35,976 nucleotides of DNA, from positions 1-35,976 of the forward strand of contig JBJMVQ010000036.1 in NCBI GenBank assembly GCA_045810625.1. The letters are read 5' to 3'. Of the stretch, positions 1-9,187 are shown piece by piece. Under the pieces are notes generated by a model that made no database searches, had not been told where the DNA came from, and saw only the letters and a list, made by a program, of their open reading frames with translations. This stretch comes from JACQFZ01 sp045810625. GTDB taxonomy: Bacteria > Pseudomonadota > Gammaproteobacteria > Acidiferrobacterales > Sulfurifustaceae. The position numbers and the translations under genes are program-made. Numbering within the stretch: position 1 is the stretch's first letter; each line of letters starts with the position of its first letter.

Positions 1-189
1 CGCATAGTGGCGCATGCGCTCTTCGGCGGCGCCTTGGGGCTCGAGGAGGAGTTGGATCTTGTAGGTCAGTACGCCAAAGAGAACGGGAAGAAATACCCCG
101 CCCACTAACAAAATCAACAGGAGGTGGCGGTGGGAGAGACAACTGCTCTTGCCTGCCGCTGCATTACCGGGAACGAGAAGAATGTTCAT
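1..189 (-). CDS. M23 family metallopeptidase, N-terminal part (cut by window edge)
   Basis: The first 63 codons of a minus-strand gene run off the left edge. Translating from ATG at 189 gives a short basic N-terminus beginning MNILLVPGN, then one hydrophobic segment at about residues 22-43 (HLLLILLVGG onward), then a polar stretch rich in Glu and Arg. An AGGGG ribosome site lies 5 bases before the ATG. A membrane-anchored M23 peptidoglycan endopeptidase is the usual gene just downstream of lpxC in gammaproteobacteria, and the N-terminal form with one anchor then coiled coil fits. The peptidase domain itself is outside the window, so the family call is inferred from context and N-terminus only. 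Confidence 0.7.
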   Translation of the reverse strand, partial: MNILLVPGNAAAGKSSCLSHRHLLLILLVGGVFLPVLFGVLTYKIQLLLEPQGAAEERMRHYA

Positions 190-249
190 CCGGTTCCCCT
201 CGGTTCAGTTTCGTGGCTCACTGCCCGGACTGTCGCTCGCGCTCGTGGT

Positions 250-276
250 CGGGCGCGCGCACCTGACGCGCGCCCG
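250..276. other. GC hairpin between lpxC and the M23 peptidase gene
   Basis: A perfect 10-bp inverted repeat (250-259 with 267-276, sequence CGGGCGCGCG and its complement) encloses a 7-base loop. No T-run follows on either strand, so it is not a standard intrinsic terminator. It may stabilise or attenuate the lpxC transcript before the peptidase gene. The function is unknown. Confidence 0.4.
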
Positions 277-304
277 AGCGATACGGGAACATCCAGAGAG
301 AAAG

Positions 305-1216
305 CTAAGTGGCCGGGAGCGTACGAATAAAGGAAATGGGCGCTTCCTCATTATCGTTATAGGTCATCAGCTCCCACGCGTCGCTTCGTTCGACGAGCCG
401 GCGTAGCAGCCGATTGTTCAACGAGTGCCCCGACTTGTGGGCACTGAAGGCACCGATCAACGGATGCCCCAGCAGATAGAGATCGCCGATCGCATCGAGG
501 ACCTTGTGCTTCACGAACTCGTCTTCGTAACGCAAACCGTCCTCGTTCAGGATCCGATAGTCATCGAGCACGATCGCGTTATCGACCCCGCCGCCGCGCG
601 CAAGTCCTGACTGGCGCAGTGTCTCGAGATCGGCCATGAATCCGAACGTACGGGCACGGCTCACCTCTTTGACGAATGACGTCGTGGAGAAGTCGACCGT
701 CGTCTTCTGATTCGAGCTGCGGAACGTCGGATGGTTGAAATCGATCGCGAACGAAACTTTGAAACCCTCGAAGGGTTCGAACGCAGCCCACTTATCGCCA
801 TCCGCGATCTTGATGCGGCGCTTGATCCGAATGAAGCGCTTCGGCGCGCCTTGCTCGGCGATTCCGGCGGACTGGATCAGGAACACGAACGGCCCGGCGC
901 TGCCATCCATGATCGGCACTTCCGGCGCGGTAAGCTCGACGTACGCGTTGTCGATGCCCATGCCCGCGAACGCCGACATAAGATGCTCCACGGTCGAGAC
1001 GCGCGCATCGTTGCATTCGATGGTCGTGGAGAGACGCGTATCGGAAACGTTTTCAGGACACGCGCGAATCTCAACGACGGGATCCAAATCAACGCGGCGG
1101 AACACGATACCGGTATCGGACGGCGCGGGACGGAGTGTTAGGTAAACCTTCTCGCCGGTGTGCAGGCCGACGCCCGTTGCGCGAATGACGTTCTTCAGTG
1201 TGCGCTGCTTGATCAT
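305..1216 (-). CDS. lpxC: LpxC, UDP-3-O-acyl-N-acetylglucosamine deacetylase
   Basis: This cytosolic zinc enzyme removes the acetyl group from UDP-3-O-acyl-GlcNAc, the committed step of lipid A synthesis. The 303-residue product is full length for the family and begins MIKQRTLKNVIRATGVGLHTG, closely matching enterobacterial LpxC. The zinc ligands are present: His78 in STVEHLMSA, His237 and Asp241 in KHKVLDAIGD. The catalytic His264 lies in HKSGHSLNN. It is the next gene after ftsZ on the minus strand, separated by 241 bases that hold its own candidate promoter, as in E. coli. Only a weak AAAG precedes the ATG, so the ribosome site is poor, but the start is fixed by similarity. In E. coli LpxC is regulated by FtsH proteolysis through its C-terminus; the tail here (FIRTLPAT) differs from the E. 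coli tail. Confidence 0.98.
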   Translation of the reverse strand: MIKQRTLKNVIRATGVGLHTGEKVYLTLRPAPSDTGIVFRRVDLDPVVEIRACPENVSDTRLSTTIECNDARVSTVEHLMSAFAGMGIDNAYVELTAPEVPIMDGSAGPFVFLIQSAGIAEQGAPKRFIRIKRRIKIADGDKWAAFEPFEGFKVSFAIDFNHPTFRSSNQKTTVDFSTTSFVKEVSRARTFGFMADLETLRQSGLARGGGVDNAIVLDDYRILNEDGLRYEDEFVKHKVLDAIGDLYLLGHPLIGAFSAHKSGHSLNNRLLRRLVERSDAWELMTYNDNEEAPISFIRTLPAT

Positions 1217-1229
1217 CTTTAGTTACTGT

Positions 1230-1258
1230 ATTATTTAGCTGACATGCGTTGCGATAAA
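1230..1258 (-). promoter_or_regulatory. Candidate sigma70 promoter of lpxC
   Basis: Read on the minus strand, a -10 box AATAAT (1235-1230) is preceded after 17 bases by a weak -35 box TTTATC (1258-1253). It lies just upstream of the lpxC ATG at 1216. The -35 box sits inside the 7-bp palindrome at 1247-1265. Assigned by eye only. Confidence 0.4.
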
Positions 1259-1271
1259 CGCAACGTTTTTT
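1247..1271 (+). terminator. Perfect hairpin plus T-run, plus-strand orientation, in the lpxC promoter region
   Basis: CGTTGCG (1247-1253) and CGCAACG (1259-1265) form a perfect 7-bp stem with the loop ATAAA, followed by six T on the plus strand. That is the form of an intrinsic terminator for antisense transcription heading into ftsZ. Since no plus-strand gene precedes it, the same 7-5-7 palindrome could instead be an operator over the lpxC -35 box. The remaining bases of the 1217-1457 gap show no further clear element. Confidence 0.5.
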
Positions 1272-1457
1272 GCCCGTCTCTAGAGGGCACAGAACCACCC
1301 GACTGCGTACCGAAGCGGGGCAGCCCACCTTTCCGAAAAAACAACGATTTCGGGTTAATTTAAGGTCAAATAGTTTACGCTGTCCAGTTGTTTCTCAGGG
1401 TCATTTTCCCTACCGAATCCATCCCCCCGATAAACGGATGTGTTATTTGTACAACAT

Positions 1458-2588
1458 TCAGTCCGCCTGCTTTCTCAGAAACGCCGGTATATCCAGATGC
1501 TCAAGGCTACCCTCGATCGCCTCTGAACCCCGCTCGATGCGCCGATGCCGGATGACGGTCGGCGTATCGAGCGATTCATAGTCCGTCGTCCCAGTCCCAG
1601 TCTTGATCACCTTATAAGGTTGCTTGCGCTTCTCCTGCCCGAGGCCGGTCGCGACCACAGTAACGCGCAGCTCGTCGGTTAAGTTCGGCTCGATCACCGT
1701 CCCGATGACGACGGTGGCGTCCTCCGCCGCGTATTCCTTGATAGTGTTCCCGACTTCTTCGAACTCCCCGATCGACATCGACGGCCCGGCCGTAATGTTC
1801 ACCAGCAACCCCCGGGCGCCCGAGATATTGATGTCATCGAGGAGCGGACTCGATATGGCAGCCATTGCCGCTTCCTGCGCGCGACCGTCGCCGGTCGCGA
1901 CAGCGGACCCCATCATCGCCATGCCCGCTTCCGACATCACGGTACGAACGTCGGCGAAGTCCACATTGATGAGACCCGGGCGAGTGATCAATTCGGCAAT
2001 ACCCTGCACCGCGTTCTGCAGCACCTGGTTCGCCTTGCTGAACGCTTCGAGCATCGTGGCGCCCTTGCCGAGCACCGTCAGAAGCTTCTCGTTCGGTATG
2101 GTGATGATCGAATCGACGTACTCGCTCAGCTCGCGAATCCCCTGTTCCGCAACCGTCATGCGCTTCTTGAGCTCGAAGGGAAACGGCTTAGTGACGACGG
2201 CGACCGTGAGCACACCCATATCTTTCGCCACCTGCGCGACGACGGGTGCCGCGCCGGTGCCGGTGCCGCCGCCCATGCCCGCGGTGATGAAGATCATATC
2301 CGCGCCCGCCAGCACCTCCGCGATGCGCTCGCGGTCCTCGATTGCTGCCTGCCGCCCGACCGTCGGATCGGCGCCGCAACCGAGGCCCTTCGTGAGATTG
2401 GTTCCAAGCTGAAGAATCGTCTTAGCCTGCGAGCGCTTCAGCGCCTGCGCGTCCGTATTGGCGCTGATGAATTCCACACCCTCGATATTGGCATTCACCA
2501 TGTGGTCGATGGCGTTACCGCCCCCACCGCCGACTCCTATCACCTTGATGACCGCCTGCTGGCGGTACGTATCCATCAACTCGAACAT
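1458..2588 (-). CDS. ftsZ: FtsZ, tubulin-like GTPase of the division ring
   Basis: FtsZ polymerises with GTP at midcell to form the Z ring that recruits the divisome. The 376-residue protein begins MFELMDTYRQQAVIKVIGVG. The GTP-binding signature GGGTGTG lies at residues 106-112. The C-terminal peptide that binds FtsA and ZipA, LDIPAFLRKQAD, ends the protein exactly as in E. coli. The ATG at 2588 has GGAGG about 8 bases upstream. The frame stays open for another 252 codons upstream, but that part only shadows ftsA. The gene follows ftsA after 35 bases and is the next-to-last division gene before lpxC. Confidence 0.99.
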   Translation of the reverse strand: MFELMDTYRQQAVIKVIGVGGGGGNAIDHMVNANIEGVEFISANTDAQALKRSQAKTILQLGTNLTKGLGCGADPTVGRQAAIEDRERIAEVLAGADMIFITAGMGGGTGTGAAPVVAQVAKDMGVLTVAVVTKPFPFELKKRMTVAEQGIRELSEYVDSIITIPNEKLLTVLGKGATMLEAFSKANQVLQNAVQGIAELITRPGLINVDFADVRTVMSEAGMAMMGSAVATGDGRAQEAAMAAISSPLLDDINISGARGLLVNITAGPSMSIGEFEEVGNTIKEYAAEDATVVIGTVIEPNLTDELRVTVVATGLGQEKRKQPYKVIKTGTGTTDYESLDTPTVIRHRRIERGSEAIEGSLEHLDIPAFLRKQAD

Positions 2589-2623
2589 GTTCAGCGCCTC
2601 CGGTAATGACTCAATTGGAATTC

Positions 2624-3862
2624 TCAAAAATTTCCCTCGAACCAGCCCCGCATTTTCGTCCACAACGCTTTCGCCCCGTTCGTCGAAGGGCGCGGAACGA
2701 ATCCGCGACCCTGGCGGCTGCGCGCGCCGTAAAGCACGAGCCCGACGCCGGTCGCGAAGATCGGATTCTGTACAACGCTTTTCAGTCCACCGATGTACTG
2801 GGGTATCCCCAGCCGCACCGGCATGTGGAAGACCTCCTCGGCGAGATCGACCATTCCTTCCATCTTGCTCGAACCGCCCGTGATCACGACGCCGGAGCCG
2901 AGCACGTCCTCGAAACCGCTGCGGCGCAGCTCCGCCTGCACCAACCCGTACAGTTCCTCGATGCGCGGTTCGATGACTTCGGCCAGCATCTGCCGCGAGA
3001 GCTTGCGCGGCGCGCGCTCGCCGACGCTCGGCACTTCGAGCGTCTCGTCGCGATGCGCGAGCTGCGTGAGCGCGCAACCGTATTTCTGCTTGAGCTCTTC
3101 GGCGTATTGCGTCGGCGTCCGCAGCGCAATGGCAATGTCGTTCGTCACCTGATCGCCCGCGATCGGGATGACCGCGGTATGCCGGATCGCGCCTTCGGTG
3201 AAAACGGAGATATCGGTCGTGCCGCCGCCAATGTCGATCAGACACACGCCGAGCTCCTTTTCGTCCTCGGTCAGCGTGGCTACGCTCGATGCGAGCTGCT
3301 CCAGAATCAGGTCGTCGACCTCGAGCCCGCAGCGGCGCACGCACTTCACGATGTTCTGCGCCGCGCTGACCGCGCCCGTGACGATGTGCACCTTCGCTTC
3401 GAGGCGCACGCCGCTCATGCCGATCGGCTCGCGGATGCCGTCCTGTTTGTCGATGATGAATTCCTGCGGCAAGATGTGGAGCAGCTTCTGATCAGTCGGG
3501 ATCGCGAGCGCGCGCGCGGCTTCGAGCACACGCTCGACGTCGCCGATGCCGACTTCTTTGTCCTTGATCGCCACGATGCCGTGCGAGTTGAAGCTCGCGA
3601 TATGCGAGCCGGCGATACCGGCGTACACCGAGTGAATCTGGCACCCGGCCATCAATTCTGCTTCCTCGACGGCGCGCTGAATCGACTGCACCGTCGACTC
3701 GATATTGACGACGACGCCGCGCTTCATTCCGCGCGACGGATGGTGGCCGACACCGATGATCTCGACGTCGCCGGTGGCGCCGACTTCGCCGACGATCGCG
3801 AGCACCTTCGACGTGCCGATGTCCAACCCCACCACCAAGCGTGCGTCGTCTTTCTTTGCCAT
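2624..3862 (-). CDS. ftsA: FtsA, actin-like divisome protein
   Basis: FtsA is an actin-fold ATPase that tethers FtsZ filaments to the inner membrane and signals to the septal synthase. The chosen start gives 412 residues, beginning MAKKDDARLVVGLDIGTSKV, which holds the phosphate-1 motif. The phosphate-2 motif appears as CLIDIGGGTTDISVF and the adenosine motif as GSGVVITGGSSKM. The C-terminal end (LWTKMRGWFEGNF) is the expected amphipathic membrane-targeting helix. GAGGGG lies 5 bases before ATG 3862, so this start is preferred over GTG 3868, which would overlap the ftsQ stop. Coupling to ftsQ is therefore tight either way. Confidence 0.98.
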   Translation of the reverse strand: MAKKDDARLVVGLDIGTSKVLAIVGEVGATGDVEIIGVGHHPSRGMKRGVVVNIESTVQSIQRAVEEAELMAGCQIHSVYAGIAGSHIASFNSHGIVAIKDKEVGIGDVERVLEAARALAIPTDQKLLHILPQEFIIDKQDGIREPIGMSGVRLEAKVHIVTGAVSAAQNIVKCVRRCGLEVDDLILEQLASSVATLTEDEKELGVCLIDIGGGTTDISVFTEGAIRHTAVIPIAGDQVTNDIAIALRTPTQYAEELKQKYGCALTQLAHRDETLEVPSVGERAPRKLSRQMLAEVIEPRIEELYGLVQAELRRSGFEDVLGSGVVITGGSSKMEGMVDLAEEVFHMPVRLGIPQYIGGLKSVVQNPIFATGVGLVLYGARSRQGRGFVPRPSTNGAKALWTKMRGWFEGNF

Positions 3863-3864
3863 TG

Positions 3865-4632
3865 TCACCCCTCGTCACGAACCGCGGGTTGGACCGCGAC
3901 CCGCGCACGGGCGGTCGTCGGGTTCCACTCCACGGCAAAACCATTGGTGTAGCGCAGATCGACCTGGCGAATCGCCGCAGCCTGCTGCGCGAGCGTCGCG
4001 CCATACGCGCGCACAAAGCGCTCGAGCCGCGGTCTCGCCTGCTCGTGATCGAGAATGACGACGAGGCGGTCGTCGGCAGCGGCGTTTTTGAGATCGAGCC
4101 GCCAGCTTCGGCGCGGCGTGAGCGTGAGACTCGCGAGCGTGTAATGCAGCGGCGCGAGCGTGCCGGTGAAATCGCGATACGCCGCGAGGACCTGTGCCGA
4201 GGTTCCCTCCGGTCCCACGAGCCGTGGCAGATCGGCGGACAGATCGTCGCCGGCGACGCGCACCACTTCTCCGTCCGTGTTGACCCACGCGCCGTTCGCC
4301 CAACGGGCCACCAGCCGTTGCTCGGTGAACTGAATCGAAATATCGCGCGGGAAGCTGCGCCGCACGGTCGCACGGTGAACCCACGGCAGCGCCTCGACGC
4401 GGCTCTGCACGGCGTCGAGATCCACCAGGAAAAAATTGCCGCGTACGAGGTCGAGCACCGCGCCTTCGAGCTCTACCTGGTGCACACGCTGGAACGGACC
4501 CTCGAAGCGCAGGTGCTGCACGGGAAAATTTTCCGCGCGCAGCATCCAATCGGCGGCGTACGAAACGGCGACGAACATGATCAGCGCCATCGTCAGCCGC
4601 AACACGCCCCAAAGCGCACTTCGATCCGGCAT
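3865..4632 (-). CDS. ftsQ: FtsQ, bitopic divisome protein
   Basis: FtsQ links early cytoplasmic divisome proteins to FtsB/FtsL and the periplasmic synthase. From ATG 4632 the protein has 255 residues: a short cytoplasmic tail (MPDRSALWG), one membrane segment at about residues 9-27, then a periplasmic POTRA domain (starting near FPVQHLRFEGPF) and the beta domain. GAGGAG lies 8 bases before this ATG, and it begins 4 bases after the ddl stop. The frame extends 18 codons further upstream, but that would overlap ddl and add a non-conserved tail. Confidence 0.96.
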   Translation of the reverse strand: MPDRSALWGVLRLTMALIMFVAVSYAADWMLRAENFPVQHLRFEGPFQRVHQVELEGAVLDLVRGNFFLVDLDAVQSRVEALPWVHRATVRRSFPRDISIQFTEQRLVARWANGAWVNTDGEVVRVAGDDLSADLPRLVGPEGTSAQVLAAYRDFTGTLAPLHYTLASLTLTPRRSWRLDLKNAAADDRLVVILDHEQARPRLERFVRAYGATLAQQAAAIRQVDLRYTNGFAVEWNPTTARARVAVQPAVRDEG

Positions 4633-4636
4633 CGTC

Positions 4637-5554
4637 TCAGCTCCTCTTCTCGCTCGTCGCGAGAATTCGCACGACGAGGTCGTCAAAATCGATGCCGGCT
4701 TGCTTCGCCGCCATCGGGACGAGGCTGTGGCCCGTCATGCCCGGCGAGGTGTTTACCTCGAGAAAATACGGAGCACCGGCGGCGGTCAGGATCACATCGA
4801 CGCGGCCCCACCCTTCGCAGCCGATGATGCGGTAAGCCGCGAGCGCTTGTTCCTGAATCGTGTGCTCCTGCGCGGCCGGCAATCCGCTCGGGCAAAAATA
4901 CTTCGTGTCGTCGGAGAAGTACTTCGCCTGATAGTCGTACAGCTCGACCGCAGGTTGAATGCGCACGATCGGCAACGCTGTCTCGCCCAGGATTCCCACG
5001 GTGAGCTCTTGACCGGCGATGAATTCTTCGGCGAGCACGAGACGATCGTGTTGCGCCGCGTTTTGGTACGCACGCGCCAGGTCCTTCGCTGCCGTGACTT
5101 TGCTCAATCCAATCGTCGAGCCTTCGCACGCCGGCTTGACAATAATCGGCAAACCGAGCCGCCGCGCGACAGCGTCGAAATCGCTGTCCTCGCGCAGCAG
5201 GTCGTAGCGCGGCGTCGGAATGCCGACCGCCTGCCAGATCAGCTTTGTGCGCCATTTGTCCATCGCAATCGCGGACGCCATCACGCCGCTGCCCGTGTAC
5301 GGAATCCCGAGCCACTCGAGCGCGCCTTGCACCGTGCCGTCTTCGCCGAAACGTCCGTGCAGGGCGATGTGCACGCGCGCGAAACTGTCGCGCTTCAAGT
5401 CTTCGAGCAGGCGCTGCGATGGGTCGAATGCATGTGCGTCGACACCCTTGCGCCGCAGCCCAGCGAGCACGGCGTTGCCGCTCAGCAGCGAGATCTCGCG
5501 CTCGGAAGAACTTCCGCCCATGAGCACCGCCACTTTGCCGAAACGTTCTGTCAC
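4637..5554 (-). CDS. ddl: D-alanine--D-alanine ligase (DdlB type)
   Basis: This cytosolic ATP-grasp enzyme joins two D-Ala to make the dipeptide that MurF adds to the UDP-MurNAc-tripeptide. The 305-residue length is typical. Visible motifs are GGSSSEREISLLSG (about 13-26), HGRFGEDG (66-73), KPACEGSTIGLSK (140-152) and the metal and substrate loop EVNTSPGMT (266-274). The start is GTG at 5554, overlapping the murB stop by 4 bases (GTGA). ftsQ follows after 4 bases. It occupies the usual dcw position between murB and ftsQ. Confidence 0.98.
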   Translation of the reverse strand: MTERFGKVAVLMGGSSSEREISLLSGNAVLAGLRRKGVDAHAFDPSQRLLEDLKRDSFARVHIALHGRFGEDGTVQGALEWLGIPYTGSGVMASAIAMDKWRTKLIWQAVGIPTPRYDLLREDSDFDAVARRLGLPIIVKPACEGSTIGLSKVTAAKDLARAYQNAAQHDRLVLAEEFIAGQELTVGILGETALPIVRIQPAVELYDYQAKYFSDDTKYFCPSGLPAAQEHTIQEQALAAYRIIGCEGWGRVDVILTAAGAPYFLEVNTSPGMTGHSLVPMAAKQAGIDFDDLVVRILATSEKRS

Positions 5555-6500
5555 AGCACTTCTCCGATAACTCGCACTTCCGTTTCGAGCCGCACACCGA
5601 AGCGCCGCTCGACCACGGCGCGCACGTGCTCGATCAGACGCTCGATATCACCTGCAGTTGCCGTGCCCGTATTGACGATGAAATTCGCGTGCAGCTCCGA
5701 CACGCACGCGCCGCCGATGCACTCGCCTTTGAGCCCCGCGGCTTCGATCAACCGCGCGGCATGATCGCCCGGCGGATTCTTGAACACTGACCCGGCGTTC
5801 GGGAGTTGCGTGGGTTGCGTCGCACCGCGCTTGGCAAGCAGCGATTTGATCAGCGAACGCGCTCGCGACGATTCGCCCGGCTCGAGCTTCAGATGCGCGG
5901 CGATAAACCATTCGCTCGCTGGAATCTTCACGGAGCGGTACGCGATCACGTAATCCGACTTCGGGCGTGTTCGCCGCACGCCGGCATGATCGATCGTCTC
6001 CACCGCCTCGACCAGATTCCAGAACTCGCCGCCGAACGCTCCTGCGTTCATCGCGAGCCCGCCGCCGACCGTGCCCGGGATGCCTGCGAGAAACTCGGCG
6101 CCGTTAAGGCCATGCGTCACGCAAAAGCGCGCGACCTTCGCGCTCGGAACCCCGGCTTCCGCCCGCACGTGCCGCGCATCGAGAAGCGCCAAGCCGTTCA
6201 GTGCGCCGCTGGTCAAAATGACGGTGCCGCGCACTCCGCCGTCGCGCACGAGCAGATTGCTGCCGAGCCCGACCCAGTGAATCGTCTCGTCGGGCGGGAG
6301 CGCGGACAGAAACGCGGCGAGGTCGTCGACGTCCGCCGGTATATAAAGACGATCGGCCGGCCCGCCGACGCGCCAGCTCGTATGCCGCGACAGCGGTTCC
6401 ATTAGTAGCAGTTGGCCGCGCAGCGCCGGCTCACCCCCCTCTCCCGCTTGCGGGACAGGGGATGGGGGTGAGGGAGGCCTGCCGCCGCGCCCCTGCGTCA

Positions 6501-6504
<4 letters not shown>
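5551..6504 (-). CDS. murB: MurB, UDP-N-acetylenolpyruvoylglucosamine reductase
   Basis: MurB is the FAD- and NADPH-dependent enzyme that makes UDP-MurNAc. The 317-residue protein has the FAD-domain motifs GLGSNLLVRDGG and GIPGTVGGGLAMNAGA and the C-terminal catalytic region SELHANFIVN. The conserved N-terminal strand LRGQLLLMEPLSRHTSWRVGG begins only at about residue 28. Residues 11-25 (PSPPSPVPQAGEGGE) are the translation of a REP-like palindrome at 6430-6474, so the N-terminus has been lengthened in frame. The start at 6504 is well supported: it overlaps the murC stop by 4 bases (ATGA) and has GGAG 6 bases upstream. Translation therefore very likely passes through the repeat. Confidence 0.97.
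6430..6474. repeat. REP-like palindromic repeat inside the murB 5' coding end
   Basis: A stem of CCCTCTCCCGC and GCGGGACAGGG (one mismatch, 2-base turn TT) is flanked by CTCACCCC and GGGGTGAG type ends. This layout matches the REP-like intergenic repeat found in many GC-rich proteobacterial genomes, whose translation often reads like PLPQAGEG. Here it lies within coding sequence and keeps the frame open. That it is multicopy in this genome is inferred from family resemblance, not seen in the window. Confidence 0.75.
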
Positions 6505-7904
<1,400 letters not shown>

Positions 7905-7996
7905 CGCGCCGCCTCCAGCCGGATCGCCGCAGTACCGACGATGCCTTCGGCAGCCGCGCGCGTGCGGTGCACGCGATCTCATGAATCCGTGGGCGA

Positions 7997-9187
7997 TCAC
8001 GCATGCATCGCCTCCACGCATAGCCGCGCCACGGTTTCGTCTGCATCGGCGATACCGCAAGCACGGCTCGCGGCCGCCATGCGCCCGAGCACTTCGCGAT
8101 TCGACGCAAGGCTCTCCAGCACCTCGGCGACGCGCTCGACCGTGAGATCCTTTTGCGGAAGCAGAATTGCGCCGCCGCGCTCGACCAGAAAACGCGCATT
8201 CGCCGTCTGGTGATCGTCGACGGCCGCCGGGAACGGGACGAGGATCGCCGCGACACCGGCCGCCGCGAGCTCGGCCACGGTCATGGCGCCGGATCGGCAG
8301 AGCACGACGTCCGCCCACGCGTAAGCGCCGGCCATGTCATCGATGAATGCCGCGACGCGCGCGGGAACATCGCCGTAAGCCTGCTCCACCGCGGGCGCGA
8401 CATCGCGTCCGCATTGGTGCCACACTTCGATCGCAACATGCGGGCGTAGCGCGCGCACCGCGCGCGGTACGACGTCGTTGAGCGCTCGGGCGCCCTGGCT
8501 GCCGCCGACGACGAGGAGCCGCAACGGACCGTTGCGGCCCTTCAATCGCTCGGCCGGCGCCGGCAAGTGCGCGATCTCGGCCCGTACCGGGTTGCCGACG
8601 TGCCGCGCCGCCGTTCCGAGTGCGACCGGAAACCCGGTCAGCACCCGGTCCGCGAGCAGCGCGAGCCATTTGTTGGTCATGCCGGGAATGGAGTTCTGCT
8701 CATGAATGAGGAGCGGAATGCGCGCAACCCACGCGATCAGGCCGCCCGGACCGGCGACGAAGCCGCCGAGCGAAAGCACCGCCTGCGGACGCCGGCGGCG
8801 CATCACGTTGAGCGCTTGCCACATCGCGCGCGCGAGCCGCCACGGCAGCAACGCCCAGCCGACGACGCCCTTACCGCGCACGCCGCGAATCGTGATCCAT
8901 TCCATTTCGACGTCGGGCGCGTGCGCCGGCACCAGCCGCGCTTCGAGCCCTTCACGGGTACCGAGCCAAGCGACGGGAATCTGCAGCGCGCGCAAGCGCC
9001 GCGCCACCGCGAGCCCCGGGAACACGTGGCCGCCGGTTCCGCCTGCCATGATAAGCACGCCTCGACTATGCTCGGCACGGGCGCCTCGGCTATGCTCGGC
9101 ACGGGCGCCTCGGCTATGCTCGGCACGGGCGCCTCGACTATGCTCGGCACGGGCGCCTCGACCAGGCTCTGCGCAGGCGCCGCTCAT
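7997..9187 (-). CDS. murG: MurG, lipid II synthase, with a repeat-expanded N-terminus
   Basis: MurG is the peripheral inner-membrane GT28 glycosyltransferase that adds GlcNAc to lipid I. The conserved body starts MAGGTGGHVFPGLAVARRL, with GGTGGH; the UDP-GlcNAc region shows GGSQGARALND and CRSGAMTVAELAAAG. From ATG 9187, which overlaps the ftsW stop (ATGA), the protein has 396 residues against about 355 in E. coli. The extra length is MS, then GACAEPGR, then four copies of GARAEHSR, then GVLI before the conserved MAGG at residue 47. E. coli MurG also starts MSG a few residues before MVMAGGTGG, so the true start is probably 9187 and the repeat is translated. A shorter start at 9049, or GTG at 9058, remains possible. 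Confidence 0.95.
   Translation of the reverse strand: MSGACAEPGRGARAEHSRGARAEHSRGARAEHSRGARAEHSRGVLIMAGGTGGHVFPGLAVARRLRALQIPVAWLGTREGLEARLVPAHAPDVEMEWITIRGVRGKGVVGWALLPWRLARAMWQALNVMRRRRPQAVLSLGGFVAGPGGLIAWVARIPLLIHEQNSIPGMTNKWLALLADRVLTGFPVALGTAARHVGNPVRAEIAHLPAPAERLKGRNGPLRLLVVGGSQGARALNDVVPRAVRALRPHVAIEVWHQCGRDVAPAVEQAYGDVPARVAAFIDDMAGAYAWADVVLCRSGAMTVAELAAAGVAAILVPFPAAVDDHQTANARFLVERGGAILLPQKDLTVERVAEVLESLASNREVLGRMAAASRACGIADADETVARLCVEAMHA
9061..9180. repeat. 24-bp tandem repeat, five units, in frame in murG
   Basis: There are four near-identical 24-base units at 9061-9084, 9085-9108, 9109-9132 and 9133-9156. Units 1 and 4 are identical to each other, as are 2 and 3, and the two types differ by one silent base. 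A fifth, diverged unit at 9157-9180 lies nearest the murG start. Each unit encodes one copy of the eight-residue motif GARAEHSR on the minus strand (GACAEPGR in the diverged unit). A unit length divisible by three keeps murG in frame whatever the copy number. Confidence 0.95.

Noticed and set aside
2589..3344. Possible 252-residue extension of FtsZ
   Set aside because: The conserved FtsZ start with GGAGG is at 2588; the upstream frame shadows ftsA.
2606..3952. 448-residue plus-strand frame opposite ftsA
   Set aside because: It is antisense to a clear ftsA/ftsQ and has an Arg- and His-rich composition with no recognisable domain, a GC-skew artefact.
9061..9180. CRISPR array
   Set aside because: The units are contiguous without spacers and lie in frame in murG.
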